A stretch of 64,000 nucleotides of DNA, taken from Stomoxys calcitrans. Taxonomy: Eukaryota > Arthropoda > Insecta > Diptera > Muscidae. Under the pieces are notes generated by a model, which was not told the DNA's origin, made no database searches, and saw nothing but the letters and a program-made list of their open reading frames with translations. Position numbers and translations under genes: made by a program. The stretch spans positions 17,113,437 to 17,177,436 of the forward strand of contig NC_081555.1 of NCBI RefSeq assembly GCF_963082655.1, in the 5' to 3' direction. This document shows positions 57,474-64,000 of this stretch, piece by piece (within the stretch, counting starts at the first letter, position 1; the number at the start of each line of letters is the position of its first letter).

Positions 57474-57758
57474 GGTTATTTAAAGGCGCCAATAACTCGT
57501 CTTCTCATATCCAGCATCATAGGTATTCAGTATTTGTGCAAGAGCCGTTGCCGCCCGGCCTCTCACTGAGACTCCGCTCGATACGGCTAATTGGCCACGA
57601 CTGTCGTTGCAGCTACTCCATATGGAGCATTCCACTATCCGCAACCTGTGGGCGCGCCCGGTAGCTCGCAGCTAAGCTTCTCGTGACAGCACTGAACACC
57701 ACACAGATCGGATCTCAATGTTTCAGTCTGTGTGGTGCTCACTTCTATCCCGTGCCGT
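57474..57758. repeat. Repeat family R, second copy
   Basis: About 280 bp matching 50062-50342 with moderate divergence: 'ggttatttaaaggcgccaat', 'ctactccatatggagcattc', 'tagctcgcagctaagcttct' and 'atcccgtgccgtt'. It lies directly next to a Jockey-type 3' end. Confidence 0.6.
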
Positions 57759-57760
57759 TC

Positions 57761-57895
57761 CCTTGTTGTTGTAGAAGCAGTTTGTTGTGTTCTATCTTTC
57801 GTCTTTTTGAATCTGTTGAATGTCCAGATCCGGGAACTCTGCTACTAAGTTGAGGTGCGTTGAGAGGGATCTGTTTCTGAGTCGTACGAGTACGA
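57761..57895 (-). pseudogene. Jockey-type LINE 3' end (minus strand)
   Basis: On the minus strand the frame gives 'RNRSLSTHLNLVAEFPDL' and then 'QKDER' and a stop, followed by 'aacacaacaaactgcttcta' and a (CAA)n tail. This equals the end of the plus-strand copy at 57906-58222. It is 5'-truncated. Confidence 0.65.
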
Positions 57896-57905
57896 GTACA
57901 TACAT

Positions 57906-58222
57906 ATGACAGATGAACAAGTATACTATACTAGTAGGCAAACCAGAGTAGTTCTGGCTCAATTACGTTCCGGCAGCTGCAGTCGCCTCAATTCCTACAG
58001 AGCTGGGATTGATGCCGACGTGCAAGATGTATGTCCCGATTGTAACCAGGGAGCGCACGATGCACGTCACCTGTTTAACTGTCCGGCCAGACACACTCGA
58101 CTTAGGCCCAGATCCCTGTGGACGCACCTCATCTTAGTCGCAGAGTTCCTGGGTCTTGCTACTCAACAGAATCAAGCAGACGAAAGGTAGAACACAATAA
58201 ACTGCTACAACAACAACAACTA
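57906..58222 (+). pseudogene. Jockey-type LINE 3' end (plus strand)
   Basis: The frame encodes 'TRVVLAQLRSGSCSRLNSYR' and a zinc knuckle 'CPDCNQGAHDARHLFNCP', then 'LWTHLILVAEFLGL', a stop and a (CAA)n tail ('ctgctacaacaacaacaac'). This is the C-terminus of a Jockey-group ORF2. It is 5'-truncated. The minus-strand copy lies immediately to its left. Confidence 0.7.
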
Positions 58223-58514
58223 GTAGGTTATAAAGCACACATTTGAACGTGGCTCTTTAAGACGATAGAAAACAAATCAAATCTTGCGCTTTCTTTTTTC
58301 GGTCTTAAAATCTTATTGAGATTCCATTGCAGGATTTAGTCCGGTTGTTGTCTAATGCTTTCAAAGAATAGTATAGCGAAAAACATTTAAAAGTTAGCAA
58401 AAGTATGTTGTTGCTTGATTTTTTTTATATATTTTTTGTTTTTATTTTTATCATACAATTTTTTTATTTTTATAAATTTAAAATAAAAAAAAATTTAATT
58501 TTTATTTTTTTTTT

Positions 58515-58790
58515 TTGTTTTTATATATTTTTGTTTTTATATTTTTTTGTTTTTATATTTTTTTGTTTTTATATTTTTTTGTTTTTATATTTTTTTGTTT
58601 TTATATTTTTTTGTTTTTATATTTTTTTGTTTTTATATTTTTTTGTTTTTATATTTTTTTGTTTTTATATTTTTTTGTTTTTATATTTTTTTGTTTTTAT
58701 ATTTTTTTGTTTTTATATTTTTTTGTTTTTATATTTTTTTGTTTTTATATTTTTTTGTTTTTATATTTTTTTGTTTTTATATTTTTTTAT
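58515..58790 (+). repeat. 16-bp tandem array
   Basis: About 17 nearly identical copies of GTTTTTATATTTTTTT. The frame repeats every 16 codons in all three phases, giving spurious Phe-rich proteins of over 100 residues. Confidence 0.95.
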
Positions 58791-59329
58791 ATATATTTTT
58801 TAATATATTTTTTATATATTTTTTATATATATTTTATATATTTTTTTTAATATATTTTTTTATATATATTTTTTTATATAAATTTTTATATATTTTTTTA
58901 TATATTTTTATATATTTTTTTTACATATTTTTTATATATTTTTTATATATTTTTTTATATAATTTTTGATATATTTTTTTTATATATTTTTTTATATATT
59001 TTTTTTATATATTTTTTTATATATTTTTTTTATATTTTTTTTATATTTTTTTTATATATTTTTTATATATTTTTTTATATATTTTTTTATATATATTTTT
59101 TATATATATTTTTTTATATTTTTTTATATATTTTTTTATATATTTTTTTTACATATTTTTTGTATGTTTTTTTTATATATTTTTTTATATTTTTTTTTTT
59201 AATTTTTTTGTATATTTTTTTATATATTTTTTTGTATATATTTTTTTCTACATAATATTTTTCGCTATTTTTATTAATATATGTTTTTTAATATTTATTT
59301 TTTTTATATTTTTTTATATTTTTTTTATT

Positions 59330-59640
59330 TTATATTTTTTTAATTTTATATTTTTTTTATTTTATATTTTTTTTATTTTATATTTTTTTTATTTTATATT
59401 TTTTTTATTTTATATTTTTTTATATTATATTTTTTTTATATTTTTTTTATTTTATATTTTTTTTTATATTTTTTTTATTTTATATTTTTTTTTATTTTAT
59501 ATTTTTTTTATTTTATATTTTTTTTTATTTTATATTTTTTTTTATTTTATATTTTTTTTATTTTATATTTTTTTTATTTTATGTTTTTTTTATTTTATAT
59601 TTTTTTTTATTTTTATATATTTTTTTTATTTTTATATTTT
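59330..59640 (+). repeat. Roughly 16-17-bp T-rich tandem array
   Basis: Repeated 'attttatatttttttt' with T-run length differing by one or two between copies. Confidence 0.8.
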
Positions 59641-61072
59641 TTTAAAGTTTTTAATTCAGTTCTTTTTGTGTTTTATTTATTTTTATATATTTTATTTTAA
59701 TATTTTTTATTTTCATATTTTTATATTTTGTTTTTATTTTTAAAATTGTTTTATTTTTATATTTTTTTGCTGTTATTTTTATATATATTCAGAACATATA
59801 AAAAAGCCAAAAAAATGGCCAATGTAGATAATTACAATGGGGTACTCATTAGGGTGTTTTACAGTTAATAACAAAAATTAAATAAGAAATGCTTAATGAC
59901 TAAGAAATATTTAACAACAATTGTGGGTCAACTCATTTAATTTATTATTTATTTTTATTTAATTCATTATTCATGTCTAAATAATATTTTTCTTCAAAGA
60001 GATTTCACATTTTTAAATAATTTAAATTTAGTATTTAATTATATCAGTATATATATATATGTTTTTTTCAAATTTATATTAAATTTTTTTATATATTTTT
60101 TATAAATTTATTTTTTTTTGTTTTAATTTTTTTTTATTTTAATATTTTTTATATTTTTTTATTTAATTTTTTTATATTTTTTTATATTTCTTATATTTTT
60201 TTTATATTTTTTTATTTATTTTTTTTTATTTAAATATTATTTTATTTTTTTTTTATTTAAAAATTTTTTTTTTATTTCTTTTTTTTATATTTTACTTTAA
60301 ATTATTTTATTTTTTAAAATAAAAAAATATTTAAAAAATATAATATAATTTTATTTTAAATTATTTTTTATATCTCTTTTATTTTAAATTATTTTATATC
60401 TCTTATTTTAAATTGTTCTATATTTTTTTTTTGTTTTTTGCATTTTTTTATTTTTTTTTATTATATTTTTTTAAATATTTTTTATTTTTTTTATTTTTTT
60501 TTTATTTTTTTTTTTATTTTTTTTTTTTATCTTTTTTTTTATTTTTTTTTTTATTTTTTTTTTTATTTTTTTTATTTCTTTTTTATTTTTCTTAAATTTT
60601 TTTAATTATTTTTTTAAATATTTTTATATATTTTTTATTTTTCTTTTATTTTTTTTAAATATTTTTTTATATATTTTTTTATATATTTTTTAAATTTATA
60701 AAAAATATATATTTGATATATTTTTTTTATATTTATTTTATATTTTTATATATTTTTTATATATATTTTATATTTTTTATATATATGTTTTTATTTTTAT
60801 TAATCCTTTATTCATTCAATCGGATATTGTCCGTCTGCAGACCATAGTACCCTATCTGTTTCTATTACAAATAGAACACAAAAAAACCCTTGTTTTAAGT
60901 TAGACATGAAAATGTGTTTTTTCTTTTTTTTAATATTATTTTTTTTTATTTTTTTTTTTTCATTTCTATAGTTTTTTATTTATATTATAGTTTCTGTTTT
61001 TTTATATATTTTTATTTTCATATATTTTAATTGTTTATATTGCAATAGACTTATAGACATAAACTTTTGTAA

Positions 61073-61525
61073 TTATATTTTTATATTATTTTATTTTTTT
61101 ATATTATTTTATTTTTTTATATTATTTTATTTTTTTATATTATTTTATTTTTTTATATTATTTTATTTTTTTATATTATTTTATTTTTTTATATTATTTT
61201 ATTTTTTTATATTATTTTATTTTTTTATATTATTTTATTTTTTTATATTATTTTATTTTTTTATATTATTTTATTTTTTTATATTATTTTATTTTTTTAT
61301 ATTATTTTATTTTTTTTTATTATTTTATTTTTTTATATTATTTTATTTTTTTATATTATTTTATTTTTTTATATTATTTTATTTTTTTATATTATTTTAT
61401 TTTTTTATATTATTTTATTTTTTTATATTATTTTATTTTTTTATATTATTTTATTTTTTTATATTATTTTATTTTTTTATATTATTTTATTTTTTTATAT
61501 TATTTTATTTTTTTATATTATTTTT
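61073..61525 (+). repeat. 18-bp tandem array
   Basis: About 25 nearly identical copies of ATATTATTTTATTTTTTT. Only one or two copies differ by a single base, so the array is homogenised. Confidence 0.95.
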
Positions 61526-61950
61526 TTATATTATTTTTTATACTATTTTTATATATTATTTTTTTATATTATTTTTTTATATTATTTTTTATATTATTTT
61601 TTTATTTTTAATTGTTTTTTATTTATAATCATTTAGTTCTATTGTATTTATAATTCTTTTTTTTTATTTTTTTAATGTTTTTTTATTGTTATATATTGTT
61701 GTTTTTTATTTTTTATTTTTCATTGTTTTTTGTTTTTATTACTTTTAAAATATATGTTTATTTTATTATTTTCTTTTAATTTTTTTATTTTTTAATTTTA
61801 TTTTTATTTAAAATTTTTACATATTTTGTATTTGTTTTAAATTTTTTTAATGTTTTCATTTTTTTTTGTTTTGAAACTTTTAATATTTTCTGTATTTTTT
61901 TTTTAAATTTTTTTTCTTAGTATTTTTTTTTTTAATTTTGTTTACCGTAT

Positions 61951-62060
61951 ATACTTCTTGAGACTGTAGTAGAGAGAGCGTAATTCTTAACCGATTAATC
62001 TAAATGTATTTGAATTTTGCACCATGACTTTCCCTATGACACCCAATAGCTCGCCCATTC
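61951..62060. mobile_element. DINE-like scrap
   Basis: 'tacttcttgagactgtagta', 'gcgtaattcttaaccgat' and 'tgaattttgcaccatgactt' are recognisable as one worn unit of the family. Confidence 0.35.
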
Positions 62061-63016
62061 CGGCAATGGTCGATTTTTATGTTTGTTATTTCAGGTTGTT
62101 GCCCTTCTTTTATGAAGAACATGATGTTGAGTGTTTAAAATATAAAACAAAATTCCAAACCAACCCTATGTTTGTTCTATCGACATATTTGCCCCACATA
62201 ACAAAATAATAAAATTGTTTGGTTTTTGTTGGTGCACTGTTTATAAGTCTATAAGCATCTGCTCTTCATCATTGCTGCTTGTTGGGTTTTACCGTAATTT
62301 GTCATATGCTGCGGTATTTTCATCTTTTGCAACAAAACACACTAGGAATCCTTGACAAAAAAAAGGAAGCAGGCAGCAGAAACGATCGCTTTAAAGTACA
62401 AACGTTATTACTGTGAAATTGCCTTTATGGCTCGTTTGTAGGCATTCTTGCTTCAAGACTATGAAGCTATTCTTAGGCACAGCTGTTTTCCACCCCTATG
62501 TACTAGACTAGCAAAGGACCTCTTCTTATAACACACACACACAGCAAACGGCGGTAGTTTTTAGTTTGCTTTATTGTAAACCGTTTTATTGATGTATTTG
62601 TGGCTGTGTGTGTGTGTGTATGCGCTCCTTATATTCTTGGTAATTCCTTGATCCTTTCTTCCTGTTTTCTTTTCTTTCTTTGCTGCTTTTGCGTTTTTGT
62701 TTCAAGCCTACAGCTTCGTTTTATTTGTTCCTCAGTTCTGTTACTTAGGGTTTGTCGCCAGTCATCACTCGTCCTTGTTAAAGAAAGGATCTTCACTGGA
62801 AAAAATACATAAAGAAAAGTTTTTATTGCTTATAAATTTTTGTTGCTAAAAGTAGAATAATAAAATAATTTTTTCTTGTTGAAATCCTGTTTAAAAGAAA
62901 AGTAGCCAATAAAAGGAGTTTTTGTTAAGTGTGGACATCAACTCCCATCGCCATTAGAAAAAAAGGAGACCAATTATTAAAGAGTGTCATTTGGAGAGAA
63001 GTTTCAAAAGTAGAAT
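62061..63016. other. Upstream region of the Ran gene
   Basis: No coding sequence. It has a (TG)n run near 62606. A GTAAGT at 63017-63022 could be the donor of a non-coding first exon ending at 63016. This is unproven. Confidence 0.35.
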
Positions 63017-63399
63017 GTAAGTGACAATGTAATGTAGAAGTTAATCGGTTGATCCCCTTTGCAGACGGTTCTGTGTACTGGGATTAGCCCAATGCATTTC
63101 TCGCCAAGAACCGCTGAAATTCTTAAAAAAAACTATTCCGTTAGTTTTCGTTGTTGTAGCCAAATACTTGCATGTGGGGTTAGTGGGAATGCAATTGGTT
63201 TTTTTTCTCTTTAAATCTTGAAACACTTCATGGGAACCGATATTACTTCAAGCTTTTGCAGTGTTGTCTTTGATTGCTGTAATTGGCAGTTGCTAGTACA
63301 GCAAGCCAAAATGAGAGTGCTTTCTGGAATTGTTGACTAAGATTTGCCCGGTATTATTTTCCCCGCTTTTCTCATGTATTTTTGTTTTTCTCTCTTCTT

Positions 63400-64000
<601 letters not shown>

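Larger units (their letters stand above)
58405..61950. repeat. 3.5-kb T-rich low-complexity region
   Basis: Almost pure T and A on the plus strand with T greatly in excess. It contains separate ordered arrays, annotated below, and irregular T/A stretches. Two short islands of ordinary sequence lie near 59800-60050 and 60800-60920. Open frames rich in Phe, Ile and Tyr are caused by the composition. Confidence 0.9.

Noticed and set aside
58405..59202. Phe/Ile/Tyr-rich frames of up to 140 codons
   Set aside because: Produced by the 16-bp and other T-rich arrays; not proteins.

Overview
The window looks like a stretch of a higher fly (Diptera: Brachycera) genome, most likely a calyptrate/muscid-type fly. 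The support is a Ran GTPase gene with a short GT-AG intron, an insect SVWC (Vago-type) gene, DINE-1/INE-like elements ending in GCCGAACTT..ACTTGTTT, mariner-type MITEs with TA target sites, I-group and Jockey-group LINE remains, and very large AT-rich satellites. It is gene-poor. Only four genuine host genes can be supported, and three of them run out of the window or are only partly visible.

Layout. 1-4.7 kb: a 31-bp self-complementary minisatellite and a DINE-like array. 4.85-5.48 kb (minus): first coding exon of a secreted, Gln/Ala/Thr-rich, N-glycosylated protein of unknown family. 5.7-35.2 kb: a gene desert of stacked repeats. It holds DINE-like elements with a 153-bp internal tandem unit, two tRNA-derived SINE families, a pentanucleotide array, two inverted 29-bp minisatellite arrays, five copies of one mariner-type MITE, a dead mariner-type transposase and two I-group LINE copies. 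35.56-36.2 kb (plus): the last two exons of an SBSPON-like (somatomedin B / thrombospondin type-1) extracellular protein. 36.4-40.5 kb: a decayed long-unit repeat packed with TATCGATA palindromes, interrupted by a transposon derivative with perfect 203-bp inverted arms. 41.3-42.2 kb: LINE 3' end. 43.0-52.0 kb (plus): an SVWC gene whose 8.3-kb intron is filled with nested repeats, including a tandem array of a tRNA-derived SINE. 52-58.2 kb: mostly unassigned sequence with LINE 3' fragments. 58.4-61.95 kb: about 3.5 kb of nearly pure T-rich/AT sequence on the plus strand. 63.4-64 kb (plus): 5' part of the Ran gene.

The genes show no sign of a shared pathway: Ran is housekeeping, the SVWC protein belongs to an immune/stress-secreted family, and the SBSPON-like and minus-strand proteins are extracellular. 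The most unusual content is structural. It includes repeats able to fold on themselves, an exactly conserved 153-bp monomer across separate elements, a SINE whose tail resembles the 3' end of a LINE in the same window, and two alternative in-frame signal peptides in the SVWC gene. Repeat boundaries were read by eye and are approximate unless target-site duplications are stated.
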